This document shows, in pieces, positions 44,376-54,133 of a stretch of 64,000 nt of DNA (positions are counted from its first letter, which is position 1; each line of letters opens with the position of its first letter). The stretch is from Saprospiraceae bacterium (lineage in GTDB: Bacteria; Bacteroidota; Bacteroidia; Chitinophagales; Saprospiraceae). The notes under the pieces were generated by a model. It did no database searches, had not been told where the DNA came from, and saw only the letters and a program-made list of their open reading frames with translations. The translations under genes and the position numbers were made by a program. The stretch lies in assembly GCA_016787525.1 (NCBI GenBank), contig JAEUUP010000010.1, positions 1 through 64,000 of the forward strand, read 5' to 3'.

Positions 44376-44491
44376 CCGATAAGTAATTGCAGCGATGTTC
44401 GTAGTTGTGTTTTGTTTGTTGCAGCTGGTGTCGGCGGCTGAAACACGAAATTTCTCTCAACTAGTACCTTTGTTGGATAAAAAAAGGAGTA

Positions 44492-44640
44492 ATTAGTGTT
44501 GAAAAACTATTATCGTGTATTCCAGATAGTGACTTAGAGGGCATCAGAGAACCAAGTAAAGTTGACTATCAAGTGAAACGGTTATATGGGAAAACTGTGT
44601 TTCATTTATTGTTGTATTATCAGTACCTCAATGTTTGGCA
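44492..44640 (+). pseudogene. Transposase N-terminal remnant
   Basis: The frame starting at 44492 reads about 50 residues with LLSCIPDSDLEGI, KVDYQVKRLYGKTVFHLLLYY, a pattern I recognise from the N-terminus of IS4-type DDE transposases of Bacteroidota. It has no proper ATG in frame, the rest of the transposase is missing, and the frame runs into the 3' end of the convergent S10 peptidase gene. A -7-like TACCTTTG lies at 44465-44472 and an AAGGAG at 44484-44489, so the 5' end and promoter survive. No terminal inverted repeats were found. Confidence 0.5.
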
Positions 44641-46166
44641 GGCTGCCCAGGCTTTGGTAAAGACTGTTTGATAAACTGTCGAATATCTTCATTGGCGGTT
44701 TGTAAATCCTCTTTGCGCAGATACATCATGTGTCCGCTGCGGTATCCTTTCCACGACATGCGGTCTTTCAATCGGCCGCTGGGGTCCATTTGCCACAGGT
44801 TGTATTTGGCGTTGAAATAGTCGCACGCGCCGTCGTAATAGCCCGATTGTACCATGAGGTGCAGATAGGGATTTTGAGCCATGGCTTGGCGCAAGTTTTC
44901 AGCCGTTTTGTCATTTGTTCTGTCCCACGGACTGACGGGACCAAACATCAAATATTTAAGGTCAGTTTTGTAATTGAGGTCGTTGCGGAGGTAAATATTG
45001 ATAGCAGGCGTAAAAGAATGCAACCAAGAAGTCAGTTCGGAGTTGAAATCGGGTCTCATACCTGCATCTTGACGGTCAATGCCTCGATAGCGTGAATCCA
45101 AACGACCGACAGTAAAACCTTTATCGCGCAACAGTTCTTTCCAAAAGAAGTCGGTGGGTACTTGCAGGTTGTTTTGTAAAATAACTTTTTCAGACAATCC
45201 CGAATAACGCGCCATTTTAGCGGCTATTTCTTTGCGTTTTGCCTCTTCAAGAAATCCGCCGCGACTGATGGCGGATAAAAGTTCGTTGATGGTGAAGTTT
45301 TCCACTTCGGGGAGCATGTCGGTGAGGTCTTTTTGTTGCAAATCGGCGGGCAACATCTTGTGAAACCATGCTGTTGCGGCAAAATAAGGCAGATTCAGTG
45401 CAGCATCTGAAACCACACCACGTTCGATACCCAAATCGGTGGGTGATACCAAAATCACACCGTTCAAGTACATCCATTCGTTGTTTTGCAAAGCCAGAGC
45501 CAAGCCCGAAACGCGGGTTGTGCCATAACTTTCACCAATCAAATATTTAGGTGAAGCCCACCGATTGGTGCGGGTAACAAATGTGCCAATCCAACTTGCT
45601 AAATACTTGATATCGGCATTCACCCCAAAAAACTTTGCAGCAACACCTTCTTTGATAAGGGCGCGAGAATAGCCTGTATTGACAGGATTCACAAAAACAA
45701 TGTCGGCAACATCTAAAATGGAATAAGGGTTTTCTTTGATGCCATAAGGTTGTACGGGGTAGCCTTCGTCGTCAATATTGAGCAAATGTGGACCCGTGTA
45801 AGCAATGTGCATCCAAACCGAAGCCGAGCCAGGACCGCCATTGAAAGAAATGACCAGCGGGCGCGCGGCTTTGTCTTTGACATCTGTGCGCTCATAGTAG
45901 GTGTAGAACAAACCCGCGATGGCTTTGTCATCTTCGTCCCACACGGGCATCGTGCCTGTGGTAGCAGCGAAGGGTACTTTTTGCCCTTTGATGGTTGTCG
46001 TAAACTGAGTGACGACTTGATTATCTGGGTCGAATGGAATGGATACCGATACCGATGTTGTCTTTTCTACTGAGGGGGGAGGCGGTGCCGCAGGAGCTGG
46101 TTTGTTTTGGGCTTGGATTATGTCACCACATACTGTGAATAACAGGAGAGTCAATATTTTTTTCAT
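44628..46166 (-). CDS. Serine carboxypeptidase (S10 family)
   Basis: 512 aa. Signal peptide (1-19) then a Pro/Ala-rich stretch that includes a motif copy (46068, PPSVEKT). NGGPGSASVWMH is the oxyanion region. YLIGESYGTTR contains the catalytic Ser (GESYG), and near the end GYRSGHMMYL supplies the His. A carboxypeptidase-type serine peptidase exported to the periplasm or surface; removes C-terminal residues from peptides. Such genes are frequent in protein-degrading Bacteroidota. The 3' end abuts the transposase remnant. The 5' side opens onto the repeat nest at 46.2-47 kb. Confidence 0.92.
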   Translation of the reverse strand: MKKILTLLLFTVCGDIIQAQNKPAPAAPPPPSVEKTTSVSVSIPFDPDNQVVTQFTTTIKGQKVPFAATTGTMPVWDEDDKAIAGLFYTYYERTDVKDKAARPLVISFNGGPGSASVWMHIAYTGPHLLNIDDEGYPVQPYGIKENPYSILDVADIVFVNPVNTGYSRALIKEGVAAKFFGVNADIKYLASWIGTFVTRTNRWASPKYLIGESYGTTRVSGLALALQNNEWMYLNGVILVSPTDLGIERGVVSDAALNLPYFAATAWFHKMLPADLQQKDLTDMLPEVENFTINELLSAISRGGFLEEAKRKEIAAKMARYSGLSEKVILQNNLQVPTDFFWKELLRDKGFTVGRLDSRYRGIDRQDAGMRPDFNSELTSWLHSFTPAINIYLRNDLNYKTDLKYLMFGPVSPWDRTNDKTAENLRQAMAQNPYLHLMVQSGYYDGACDYFNAKYNLWQMDPSGRLKDRMSWKGYRSGHMMYLRKEDLQTANEDIRQFIKQSLPKPGQPAKH

Positions 46167-46372
46167 TGAATGTTGATTTTAATGATTGTTTGAATGGTGG
46201 TAAAGCTATTACAAAAATATTAAACCCAATACTGAGGGGGGGATTTATAATTTGACGCTACCGTGAAATTGTCTCTGTGGAACGTTTGATGCGAAAACAT
46301 GTATGTGAAAGGCTTTTGCATACACCTTGCTGGCATAAGGTACTCAAAAAAACGCCCACGTTCGTAAGTTTG

Positions 46373-46582
46373 ATAGCGACATTTAAAAGTGCTAAACACT
46401 CACTGTTTTTCGCTTTGCTCAAAATGCGTGCTTTTAAATAATTTTTTATGGAGCGAAGTCAATTTTTGAGATCGAAAAGCTCAAAAATTGACTTCGCTCC
46501 ATAAAAAATTATTTTGTAACGAGGGAGCTTGCGACCAATGTTGTGTCTATTCTTAGCATTTGTCTATGTCGTTATCAAAGTG
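46373..46582. repeat. 210-bp dispersed repeat with long inverted repeat, copy 1
   Basis: Near-identical to 60666-60875 (same length). It contains a perfect 34-bp inverted repeat, arms 46437-46470 and 46480-46513 with a 9-nt loop. The motif TTGCGACCAATGTTGTGTC follows. The shared outer parts contain no coding frame of note. MITE-like. A further part (CACTCACTG to AAATGCGTGC) recurs inverted at 46932-46966. Confidence 0.8.
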
Positions 46583-46609
46583 TCTTTAAATGTGACACAC
46601 ACTGTTTTG

Positions 46610-46729
46610 CAAGCGATGAGATACCACTCCTCAGTATTTTTGCTAACCTCGGAAGTTGGCATTTGTGAAAGCATAGGAAAGTTGAAAGGCTTTTATTCCA
46701 GAAAATACTGAGAGGTATCATATCGCTTG
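46610..46729. repeat. Long imperfect hairpin carrying degenerate 11-mers
   Basis: Left arm 46610-46640 and right arm 46702-46729 pair with a few mismatches; loop about 60 nt. Both arms contain degenerate motif copies (CTCCTCAGTAT and ATACTGAGAGG) flanked by CAAGCGAT...ATCGCTTG. Part of the 847-bp gene-free gap 46167-47013. Confidence 0.7.
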
Positions 46730-46806
46730 GCGCGGATAGATACCCCTCAGTATTTTTCTAAAAAACTGTTTTAAACTTAAAAGTACAATTAGTGACTGTT
46801 TTTCTG

Positions 46807-46830
46807 TTCCGAAGGAGTCCTATGGACAAG
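46807..46830 (+). repeat. Long-form palindromic element, copy e (decayed)
   Basis: TTCCGAAGGAGTCCTATGGA followed by CA; the inner part of the long form is intact but the outer CCCCT and AGTAT are lost. Intergenic. Confidence 0.5.
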
Positions 46831-46861
46831 CAGAAAAAAGCGTACAAAGAAGGATTTTTAT

Positions 46862-46913
46862 AGAGCGCATGTCAGTTTTGCCTCGTTGACGAGGCAAAAC
46901 TGACATGCGCTCT
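46862..46913. repeat. Perfect 23-bp inverted repeat
   Basis: Arms 46862-46884 and 46891-46913 are perfectly complementary (AGAGCGCATGTCAGTTTTGC...) with a 6-nt loop. No T-run follows, so terminator function is uncertain. In the same gap as the 210-bp element. Confidence 0.75.
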
Positions 46914-46931
46914 GAAAGAATTCTCTTCATA

Positions 46932-46966
46932 GCACGCATTTCGAGCGCAGCGAGAAACAGTGAGTG
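46932..46966 (-). repeat. Inverted partial copy of the 210-bp repeat
   Basis: 35 bp matching the reverse complement of about 46398-46432, with four mismatches (GCACGCATTTCGAGC... to ...CAGTGAGTG). Confidence 0.6.
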
Positions 46967-47013
46967 GTAAGTTTTAAAACAGTTTCTAAGTACCGTCATT
47001 TCCGTACGAAAAT

Positions 47014-50000
47014 TCAGTCAATGACAAGTTTCTTATTTAAAACCTGTTTTTGTCCTTTTAATAACATCAAATAAACACCTTTTGCCAAACCTTCTGTCTC
47101 AACTGTATGCACGTTATTGTTTGATACTTGGGTTGAACGGACGATTCTGCCATTAGAATCGAAGATAGTCAAGTTGATGGCTTCGTCCATATCGAAACCA
47201 CTCACCATAATATTAGTAAAACCATTAGAAGCTGGATTAGGGAATATTTGCATAAACGGTTCTTCTTTAATTTGACTGAAGAGTAAAGAATTAGAAGCGT
47301 TTGATTGCTTGAGAACGCCTGCTCCGTTATTGTACAGAGCCGATACGTCAGTGGCACTTAATGCGCGATTGTAAATGCGTGCATCGTCAATCCGTCCATT
47401 AAAGAAATTTTCCCAGCTACCTCTTGTGCCAATGAAAACGCTTTCTGGATTGGTGCCAATTGCGCCTGTTCCTGCCACAGTGGCTACTAATGTGCCATTG
47501 ATATACAATTTTTTGTTGACACCATCGTAGGTTGCAGTGACCAAATTCCATGCGCCTACTGAGGGGGCATTGGTCGTTATACCGCCTGGACCCGACAGGT
47601 TAAACACCAATTGACCGCCATAAACAGCTAATTCAAAAGCAGGGTCATAATGCCGTTTTTGGAAAATAACTCTATTACCAGAAAGGTCGGTCGCGTTTAT
47701 CCAAGCAGACAAAGTGATAGCCGTGGTTGGATTAAGTGAAGCACTGTTGTTCACAACCACATATTGATTACTACCATTTAAGGAGATAGCATTGCCATTT
47801 TTCCCTGCTACAAAAGAGGCACTATTGGTCAAACTGCCAATATTGTTATTTCCAGAAGCATCAGATGCGACTACACCGCTTGTTTCATTGAATTTCAGGT
47901 GCATGACCAAGCCACTTGTAATATTCGCACTTGTCGTTGCATTGGTTTTTACGCTCAGTGCCGTACTCGCCACCGAAAGATTGCCCGCCGCATCTTTCGC
48001 TCTGACTGTCATTGAATAAGTTGTATTAGCTGCCAGTCCTGTGACATTAAAAGAGGTAACGCCAGTCGTTGAACCAATAAGAACGCCTCCACGATAGACA
48101 TTATAGCCCGTTACACCAACATTGTCGGTAGAAGCCGTCCAATTGAGTGTAAAGCTTGTGGTTGAAATGTTTGTTGCATTGAGACCTGTTGGAACAGTCG
48201 GTGCTTGGGTATCAGGACAAGCAGAAGTCGTGACATTTAAAGTACTGCTTGCCGCAGAAATATTGCCCGCCGCATCTTTCGCTTTGACACTCATGGCAGA
48301 AAGAGTGGCACATGTCAAGCCTGTGACAGTGTAAGTGGTCGCACCTGTGGTAGAACCCAATAGTGTTGTCCCACGATAGACATCATAACCCGTTACACCA
48401 ACATTGTCAGTAGAAGCTGTCCAATTGAGTGTGAATCCAGTAGTTGAAATGCTTGTGGCACTGAGACCTGTCGGTGCAGTCGGTGCTTGGGTGTCAGGAC
48501 AAGCAGAAGTCGTGACATTTAAAGCACTGCTTGCCGCAGAAATATTGCCCGCCGCATCTTTCGCTTTGACACTCATCGCAGAAAGAGTGGCACACGTCAA
48601 GCCTGTGACAGTATAAGTCGTCGCCCCAGTGGTAGAACCCAATAGTGTTGTCCCGCGATACACATCATAGCCCGTTACGCCAACATTGTCAGTAGAAGCC
48701 GTCCAATTGAGTGTGAATCCCGTAGTTGAGATGCTTGTGGCACTGAGACTTGTCGGTGCAGTCGGTGCTTGCGTGTCAGTAACGGTACTTGAATTAATCA
48801 ACACCTTACTCGTAAATGGTTGTAAAGTCAGCGTAGATACGTTTTGATTGTTCAAATCAACCGTATTTGTATAATTATAAGTCACTGGCGATACCGTATT
48901 ATTGACAACCAAAAAAGAGTTATCGGTTGGATAAGTCCAAGAATAGTAGCTGCCAACAGAAGCCGCATCAAGTCCAGAGGTATTTCTCCATTGCGTTAAA
49001 GTAAATGTTTGAGGATTTGACCAAATATATCTAACAGAAGCCGTAGAAAATGGGTTACACAAAAAATTATTATTTGACCCAGTAAAAACGCTATAATTAT
49101 TATCATCAGAAGCAATTTCTATCGGAATAGCACCAAGAGCGTTGACATAGAGCGTATTACCCGCGGCACTATTTCCATACACACCTTGTCCCGATTGCCA
49201 ATCATAAAAACCTAAGCCAACTGTACATTTATAGGTTACATTATTATTAAAAATGTTATCATGAGAGCCTGTATTGACAATCATTGCCGAACCTAATACA
49301 TCATAGACAGTATTGTTTTGAACTGTAATATGGTGGACATTATTATCCAAATAAATCGCGTTGACAATCGCCCCTGTACCCGTAGGTCTTGCTGCTACAT
49401 TTCCGACTATGCCAGAAACAATATTATTTTGAATGATATTATTGTAAGAATTTGAACCATAAGTATATATGCACCCGCCGTCAGCAGAAAGGGCGAGCGA
49501 ATTGGTAACTATATTTTTCTCGATTAAAGCACCGTCCATATTAACGGTTAATCCGTTATACCCTGTATTCGTGATGACATTTTGGCGAATGACAGCTCCA
49601 CTACCATTCCACAATCGGATGGCTTGTAAATCACCCACCCCACTGTTGCCCAATCCAGCAACCATTCCGATATTGTTAAATTGGTTGTTTGCAATGGTAA
49701 TATTGGATGTAGCATAGCCATTAACCCCCAATCCACCAACGTCATTGAAAGTATTATTGCTGATAACTAAGTTGGCACCCATCATTGTAAGGGCACTTTG
49801 GGCTTGTCCAGAAAATTGGCAGTTTAAAATTTTATTATCTTGACAAGGTGCGCCTTGCATCCAAACGCCATCAACATTTTGTCCTTGGAATTGAAGATTC
49901 TGAATGGTAATATATTTCCTATTCCAATTGGCATAAACGCCATAGTCATAGATAGAAGCTCTTATATTTCTGCTATTGGGGTCGGTTGTGCTGTATAAAT

Positions 50001-50733
50001 ACAAGGTTTGCGTCGCATTGTCGTAGCACCACTCGTTCGCCTGATCCAGAAAACTCAATTTATTAGTAAAAAAATACCCTAAATCGGCTTGATTACCATA
50101 TGCCGTTGCAGGACTATAACTAACATAACCTGCGGAGTTGCTGCTTGTCACCGTCGAAATATCCCAGTTAAAATCACTTGTTGGCATAACCACTGTTGCC
50201 CCATTAAAATAGTCGTTGGGGAAAGTTAAATCCGTATCTGTAAAGGAGTTATAAGAACCTCCAGTATTCATGCGCAAAAAACCTGAATTGGGGTAGCGTC
50301 CAATAGGTAAGCGACTGCCATTTTCAAAAAGTTGTTTTACAACACTGGCTGTCAGCTGTTTTTTCCAAATATTGGTTGCATGTAAAGTCCAACCCGTCAC
50401 AGCCGTCGTACCTGTAATGATTGGATTATTACCTGACCCATAAGCATCTAAGGTAATTGGATTTCCAGCCACACCATCGTTGGCTAAGCCAATTTGTCCT
50501 TCAAACGTATCTCCTTTTCGGAAAAAAATCTTATCGCCTGCTTGAATGCCCCAGATAGAAGCATTGAGCTTATTAATTGTTTTCCAAGCAGTTGTGGTGG
50601 ATTTGCCATCATTATTATCATCGCCATTAGCAGCAATGTAATAGGATGTTTGCGCAAAGTTACCCATGCAAAAACTCAACGACAATAACAGCATCAGTGT
50701 GCATTTTGTGAAATTTGGATAGTTTACTTTCAT
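47014..50733 (-). CDS. T9SS beta-helix protein with FN3 and LamG-like domains
   Basis: 1239 aa from ATG 50733; the ORF runs further upstream but that part precedes a -7 box. Signal peptide (1-28, GNFAQ). A right-handed beta-helix follows (about 30-650), with repeated N-N-x-F, ITIANNQ and [10 protein letters not shown] turns as in polysaccharide lyases/NosD-like proteins. Three FN3 domains of 94 residues (about 655-935), the first two nearly identical, come next, then a LamG/concanavalin-like domain (about 945-1115). The C-terminus is a type-A T9SS sorting domain ([30 protein letters not shown]). Likely polysaccharide-binding or -degrading, secreted by T9SS. Only one motif copy (47557, APSV). 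Confidence 0.86.
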   Translation of the reverse strand: MKVNYPNFTKCTLMLLLSLSFCMGNFAQTSYYIAANGDDNNDGKSTTTAWKTINKLNASIWGIQAGDKIFFRKGDTFEGQIGLANDGVAGNPITLDAYGSGNNPIITGTTAVTGWTLHATNIWKKQLTASVVKQLFENGSRLPIGRYPNSGFLRMNTGGSYNSFTDTDLTFPNDYFNGATVVMPTSDFNWDISTVTSSNSAGYVSYSPATAYGNQADLGYFFTNKLSFLDQANEWCYDNATQTLYLYSTTDPNSRNIRASIYDYGVYANWNRKYITIQNLQFQGQNVDGVWMQGAPCQDNKILNCQFSGQAQSALTMMGANLVISNNTFNDVGGLGVNGYATSNITIANNQFNNIGMVAGLGNSGVGDLQAIRLWNGSGAVIRQNVITNTGYNGLTVNMDGALIEKNIVTNSLALSADGGCIYTYGSNSYNNIIQNNIVSGIVGNVAARPTGTGAIVNAIYLDNNVHHITVQNNTVYDVLGSAMIVNTGSHDNIFNNNVTYKCTVGLGFYDWQSGQGVYGNSAAGNTLYVNALGAIPIEIASDDNNYSVFTGSNNNFLCNPFSTASVRYIWSNPQTFTLTQWRNTSGLDAASVGSYYSWTYPTDNSFLVVNNTVSPVTYNYTNTVDLNNQNVSTLTLQPFTSKVLINSSTVTDTQAPTAPTSLSATSISTTGFTLNWTASTDNVGVTGYDVYRGTTLLGSTTGATTYTVTGLTCATLSAMSVKAKDAAGNISAASSALNVTTSACPDTQAPTAPTGLSATSISTTGFTLNWTASTDNVGVTGYDVYRGTTLLGSTTGATTYTVTGLTCATLSAMSVKAKDAAGNISAASSTLNVTTSACPDTQAPTVPTGLNATNISTTSFTLNWTASTDNVGVTGYNVYRGGVLIGSTTGVTSFNVTGLAANTTYSMTVRAKDAAGNLSVASTALSVKTNATTSANITSGLVMHLKFNETSGVVASDASGNNNIGSLTNSASFVAGKNGNAISLNGSNQYVVVNNSASLNPTTAITLSAWINATDLSGNRVIFQKRHYDPAFELAVYGGQLVFNLSGPGGITTNAPSVGAWNLVTATYDGVNKKLYINGTLVATVAGTGAIGTNPESVFIGTRGSWENFFNGRIDDARIYNRALSATDVSALYNNGAGVLKQSNASNSLLFSQIKEEPFMQIFPNPASNGFTNIMVSGFDMDEAINLTIFDSNGRIVRSTQVSNNNVHTVETEGLAKGVYLMLLKGQKQVLNKKLVID
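47932..48777. repeat. Three tandem 282-bp FN3 coding units
   Basis: Units 48777-48496, 48495-48214 and 48213-47932, each starting at DTQAPT. The first two are almost identical at DNA level and the third has diverged. Recent duplication or gene conversion inside the T9SS beta-helix gene. Confidence 0.8.
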
Positions 50734-50814
50734 AACCCCATTAATAGTTTTAGTTATAGTTAAATGATTATTGCTAAATGTATTGTTAATTAACGCGCTA
50801 TTAACTCTGTTCTG

Positions 50815-50822
50815 CAAAAGTA
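50815..50822 (-). promoter_or_regulatory. -7 box (TACTTTTG) of the beta-helix gene
   Basis: CAAAAGTA on the plus strand, 82 bp upstream of the chosen ATG. It lies within the extended ORF and argues against the far upstream start. Confidence 0.45.
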
Positions 50823-50845
50823 AATACACCCCATAAGCGGTTTAG

Positions 50846-50859
50846 GGTCAACGTTGACC
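50846..50859. promoter_or_regulatory. 14-bp perfect palindrome (GGTCAACGTTGACC), putative operator
   Basis: A perfect inverted repeat about 24 bp upstream of the -7 box. Position near the -35 region suggests a regulator-binding site for this gene; no other copy seen in the window. Confidence 0.4.
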
Positions 50860-50882
50860 TTTCTCACAGAAAACATAAAAAA

Positions 50883-50910
50883 ATCGCACCATGTATTCAC
50901 GTGGTGCGAT
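50883..50910 (-). terminator. Terminator of the PAS-like gene
   Basis: Arms 50883-50891 (ATCGCACCA) and 50902-50910, T-run in the minus direction. A motif copy at 51000 lies between this and the stop of the gene at 51103. Confidence 0.65.
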
Positions 50911-51102
50911 TGTGCTGTTATATGAAAACCTGAATTTGAATATCTCTGTCAGAGGCTTTGAAAGTACGCGACATGCCGCTTTGTTCAGAAAGAAGGATAC
51001 CCCTCAGTATTTCAATATGTTAATTAGCCTTTTAATTGCTAAAGTAGAATGGAAATCTATTTCTCATAAATCATTGCCATTATTTCCTTTTTGTTTAACA
51101 GG

Positions 51103-51957
51103 CTAATCCAACATGTCTTTTTCTTTTAAATAAGTTGCCAAAAGCTCAACTCTTTGAAATTTATAGCCAAAAAATGAAGTTGCTTTATGCACAATCTTGA
51201 AGCGCAGTTTATTCAAATAGTCTTTCGTATGTTGCTCTTTTGCGCCATCTTCCACTCCAGCATAGTCTTTAATTAAATTCCATTCTGTGGGACTAAAAAA
51301 ATCAGCTAATTTTTCTCTCATTGATTTGGCTGCCATTTTATGAAATAAAAGCCCTAAAAAACCATCAATATAAAAATTTATCTCCAGTATATTTGAAATA
51401 CCATCAATGTATGGTTTTATTTGTTCGTAACGAACGATGTGTGATATAATGTGACCGTGTCTATCATATTTAAGTATCTGTGTTCTTATTTCAAACCAAT
51501 GATACTGACGGTTGTAACATTCTAAAGGAATAACAAAACCCGCAGAAAAAGCGCGTGGATTTTTTAGTACTTCAGAACCATATTTCAATGTCGCCATATA
51601 AATAGAATAAGATTGATGCGAAATAGCATCTCCATAGAGCGGATGATAGCATTTGGTTATTTTATTAAACGCTTCAAGACTTGGTTTACCTGGTTCAACA
51701 TCTTTTATTCTAAAGAAATCATTTAGCCCGAAACTAAAATCAATTTGCACATTTTTGATATTAAACTCAAGAATACAAAACGGGCGTTGGATGTGATTGC
51801 GTCTTTGTTCTTTATATTCTGTTCTGTATTGCTCAACAATCCTAAGATAATCTGCTTCCGTCATATTGAAAGGTTCTTCTTCAACATGAGGCGCGTAATT
51901 TGTTTTCATTAAATTAACGTATTCATTCAAAACAATATCGTAAGTTCTTTGCTCCAT
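51103..51957 (-). CDS. Hypothetical protein, possible PAS-like regulator
   Basis: 284 aa, cytosolic, no signal. The middle (about 55-215) alternates short strands and helices with an aromatic-rich core (FNIKNVQIDFSFGLNDFF, ITKCYHPLYGDAISHQSYSIY), which recalls the PAS-fold of some Bacteroidota LuxR-type regulators. The C-terminal ~65 residues (FSPTEWNLIKDYAGV, HTKDYLNKLRFKIVHKATSFF) sit where a helix-turn-helix would be but lack a clear HTH match. Regulatory function is a guess; it may be an unrelated family. Its own terminator and small motif-bearing gap downstream suggest a single-gene unit. Confidence 0.5.
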   Translation of the reverse strand: MEQRTYDIVLNEYVNLMKTNYAPHVEEEPFNMTEADYLRIVEQYRTEYKEQRRNHIQRPFCILEFNIKNVQIDFSFGLNDFFRIKDVEPGKPSLEAFNKITKCYHPLYGDAISHQSYSIYMATLKYGSEVLKNPRAFSAGFVIPLECYNRQYHWFEIRTQILKYDRHGHIISHIVRYEQIKPYIDGISNILEINFYIDGFLGLLFHKMAAKSMREKLADFFSPTEWNLIKDYAGVEDGAKEQHTKDYLNKLRFKIVHKATSFFGYKFQRVELLATYLKEKDMLD

Positions 51958-52141
51958 TCTATTTAGGCATTGTTTTTAGTTTTAGAAACTGATTTAAAAT
52001 ATTAAATTTAAAGCAGTGAAAACATTTAAAATAGTTGAAAAGAAATCCATGACTCCTAAATCAACAGTAACGAGTACAGCACAAATATCGCCAAAATATA
52101 AGAATTGCACGCTCACCAAGACTATAAGTTTAAATAAACAT

Positions 52142-52975
52142 TCATGGCTCTACTCCCCCCTCAGTATTTTTCTCGCTATACATATCTTTAAACTTTCGTT
52201 GCGACCACTGAATGCCATAATGCACAACGGACGGAAAAAATCTAACAATAAAAGCTAAAGATTTGCCAATAGCAGAGAGGACAACCCGATTCCTTCGACG
52301 GGCTGTGAGATTGACAATGGATTGTGCAACTTGCTCTTGGGTCTGCTGTATCAATCGAGAACGGGCGGCAACGGGTACAAGATTGCCTTGAGCATCCAAA
52401 ACCCGTTTGTCATCGTCGTTTTCAGTAAAACCGACATAAACAATGCCCACATGAACACCTTTGGGCGTGAGTTCTGCCCTTAAACTTTGCGAAAAAGCCG
52501 TCAAAGCCGTCTTACCTGTCGAATAAGCCGACGCACTCGGTAAACCATAAAATCCTGCCACCGAACCGATGAGTACGATGCTGCCTTTTGAAGCCGTGAT
52601 AGCATCGAGTGCCGCATAAATGGGCATAATCGAACCATAAAGATTACTGTCCAAGACCGTTTTGAATGCTTCGGGCGACATTTCATCGAATCGCGCCCGC
52701 ATCGAAAGACTGGCATTGGTGACCAGCACATCGAGCCGACCAAAAGTGTCTAATGTTTTCTGAACCAATATTTTACAATCTTCAAAGTTGGTAATATCTG
52801 CTGCATGAGCTGCAACGGTGAAACCCATACCCCTCAGTAATTCTTCTGTTTTTGCCAGTTTTTCGGCATTGCGTCCATTGAGCATCACTTTTGCACCGCG
52901 TTTGCAAAAAGCTATCGCAGTGGCTTTCCCAATGCCACCGCCCGAACCTGTAATGATGACGACTTTATCTTTCAT
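52142..52975 (-). CDS. Short-chain dehydrogenase/reductase
   Basis: 277 aa classical SDR: TGSGGGIGKA is the cofactor-binding glycine motif (residues 10-19), a Ser and the YSTGK catalytic Tyr/Lys lie near residue 155, and FYGLPSASAYSTGKTALTAFSQSLR is the typical block. The NNAG motif appears as TNAS, a change seen in some SDRs. The substrate is unknown. Copies: 52157 encodes the last residues NTEGGVEP just before the stop, and 52830 encodes LLRG. It is divergent from the Rpn-like gene. Confidence 0.9.
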   Translation of the reverse strand: MKDKVVIITGSGGGIGKATAIAFCKRGAKVMLNGRNAEKLAKTEELLRGMGFTVAAHAADITNFEDCKILVQKTLDTFGRLDVLVTNASLSMRARFDEMSPEAFKTVLDSNLYGSIMPIYAALDAITASKGSIVLIGSVAGFYGLPSASAYSTGKTALTAFSQSLRAELTPKGVHVGIVYVGFTENDDDKRVLDAQGNLVPVAARSRLIQQTQEQVAQSIVNLTARRRNRVVLSAIGKSLAFIVRFFPSVVHYGIQWSQRKFKDMYSEKNTEGGVEP

Positions 52976-53051
52976 TAATAGCTAATTTTTATACTAAAAA
53001 CAATTATTTGTTTGAACAGTGTAAAATTTTAGAAAACAATAAATGTAAAAT

Positions 53052-53059
53052 TATCTTTG
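53052..53059 (+). promoter_or_regulatory. -7 box (TATCTTTG) of the Rpn-like gene
   Basis: TATCTTTG 22 bp upstream of the ATG at 53081; matches TAnnTTTG. No well-placed -33 TTTG. Confidence 0.45.
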
Positions 53060-53080
53060 TTGTTCAAAAAGTAAGCAGCT

Positions 53081-54097
53081 ATGACAAACCGCCGTAAAAC
53101 CCGTAATCGCGACCACGATATATTTATCAAAGGCATTTTGAGTATCAATGAATTAGTCCTGTTGCTCTTGCATCGGTATATTCCTCTGGATTTACAGCCT
53201 TATATTGACTTTTCAACTTTACAAGCTCTCTCCGATGCGCATATTGACAATAAACTTGTCGCTCAATATTCAGACAGCATTCACGAATGTGCTTTAGTAA
53301 AAGAGCGATTGCCAAAATCCATCCAAGATTTATCTGATTTACCCAATTTCCGTTTTTGTTTTCTTTGGGAACATAAAAGCTCAAAACCTACTGACCCGAT
53401 AGAAGGGCAAGTTGAAAGATATCGCTATGCCATTATTAGTTCTGACTTAAAAAACAAACGAAAACCGAGTATTATCCTTCCAATAATCCTATACCATGGT
53501 AAAACCAAATGGACAAAAAAAATGGTATTTGAAGATTATGAAACCCACTTACCATCTGAAATACTAAAATATTTGCCCGCTCCACGTTACATATTCATTG
53601 ATATTGCTGACATGAGTAAGCAAGAAATCGAGCAAATGATTGACCTAAAAATCTTGCGTTCCGCTTTTATTGCCTTAAAATTTGCCCACGATGAAAAGTT
53701 TTTTCAAGATAATTTAGCAGAAATCCTTAAATTTGTCGAAACTTCTTCCAGCGAAATCGTCTTTCAATCATTTTTTAAAATGCTTTTAGAATACGTTCAA
53801 CGACGTTCGCAAATGGAAGCAGATGCGTTCAATAAAATTGTTCAACAAAAATTAGAACCCAACATGGTCACAAATATTAAAACCATTTTTGAAATCGCTG
53901 AAGAAAAAGCTGAATTACGCGGTATTGAAAAAGGTATCGAAGAAGGCAGACAAGAGACTGCTCGAATCGCTATCATCAATATGCTTAAATTAAAGACCTT
54001 TTCAAACTCTCAGATTGCCGATATTTTAGAAGTGGATATTGATTTTGTAAAAAAGGTGCAAGATGAACTGGCATCAAATCCTCTTTTGAAAGGATAA
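53081..54097 (+). CDS. Rpn/YhgA family recombination-promoting nuclease-like protein
   Basis: 338 aa. The N-terminal ~200 residues match the Rpn/YhgA family (PF04754-type): HDIFIKGILS, then ECALVKERLP, FCFLWEHKSS with a likely PD-(D/E)XK E-x-K (EHKSS), and IILYHGKTKW. RpnA of E. coli is a Ca2+-stimulated DNA endonuclease that raises recombination. The C-terminal region is helical (EEKAELRGIEKGIEEGRQE, a repeat often found in this family), followed by a small helical unit (FSNSQIADILEVDIDFVKKVQ). Function in the host is unknown. Another Rpn-like gene is at 61627; the two share only weak similarity. Confidence 0.83.
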   Translation: MTNRRKTRNRDHDIFIKGILSINELVLLLLHRYIPLDLQPYIDFSTLQALSDAHIDNKLVAQYSDSIHECALVKERLPKSIQDLSDLPNFRFCFLWEHKSSKPTDPIEGQVERYRYAIISSDLKNKRKPSIILPIILYHGKTKWTKKMVFEDYETHLPSEILKYLPAPRYIFIDIADMSKQEIEQMIDLKILRSAFIALKFAHDEKFFQDNLAEILKFVETSSSEIVFQSFFKMLLEYVQRRSQMEADAFNKIVQQKLEPNMVTNIKTIFEIAEEKAELRGIEKGIEEGRQETARIAIINMLKLKTFSNSQIADILEVDIDFVKKVQDELASNPLLKG

Positions 54098-54133
54098 AAC
54101 CCCTATCAACTCAACTGAATTTGTTGGCGACCA

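Noticed and set aside
46529-46711. 60-aa ORF in the repeat nest.
   Set aside because: Spans the end of the 210-bp repeat and a hairpin; not coding-like.
50891-51106. 71-aa plus-strand ORF.
   Set aside because: Starts inside a terminator hairpin and overlaps the stop of the opposite gene.
52016-52258. 80-aa plus-strand ORF over the SDR gene.
   Set aside because: Overlaps the 3' end of a well-supported SDR gene on the other strand; its start is in an AT-rich gap with no promoter.
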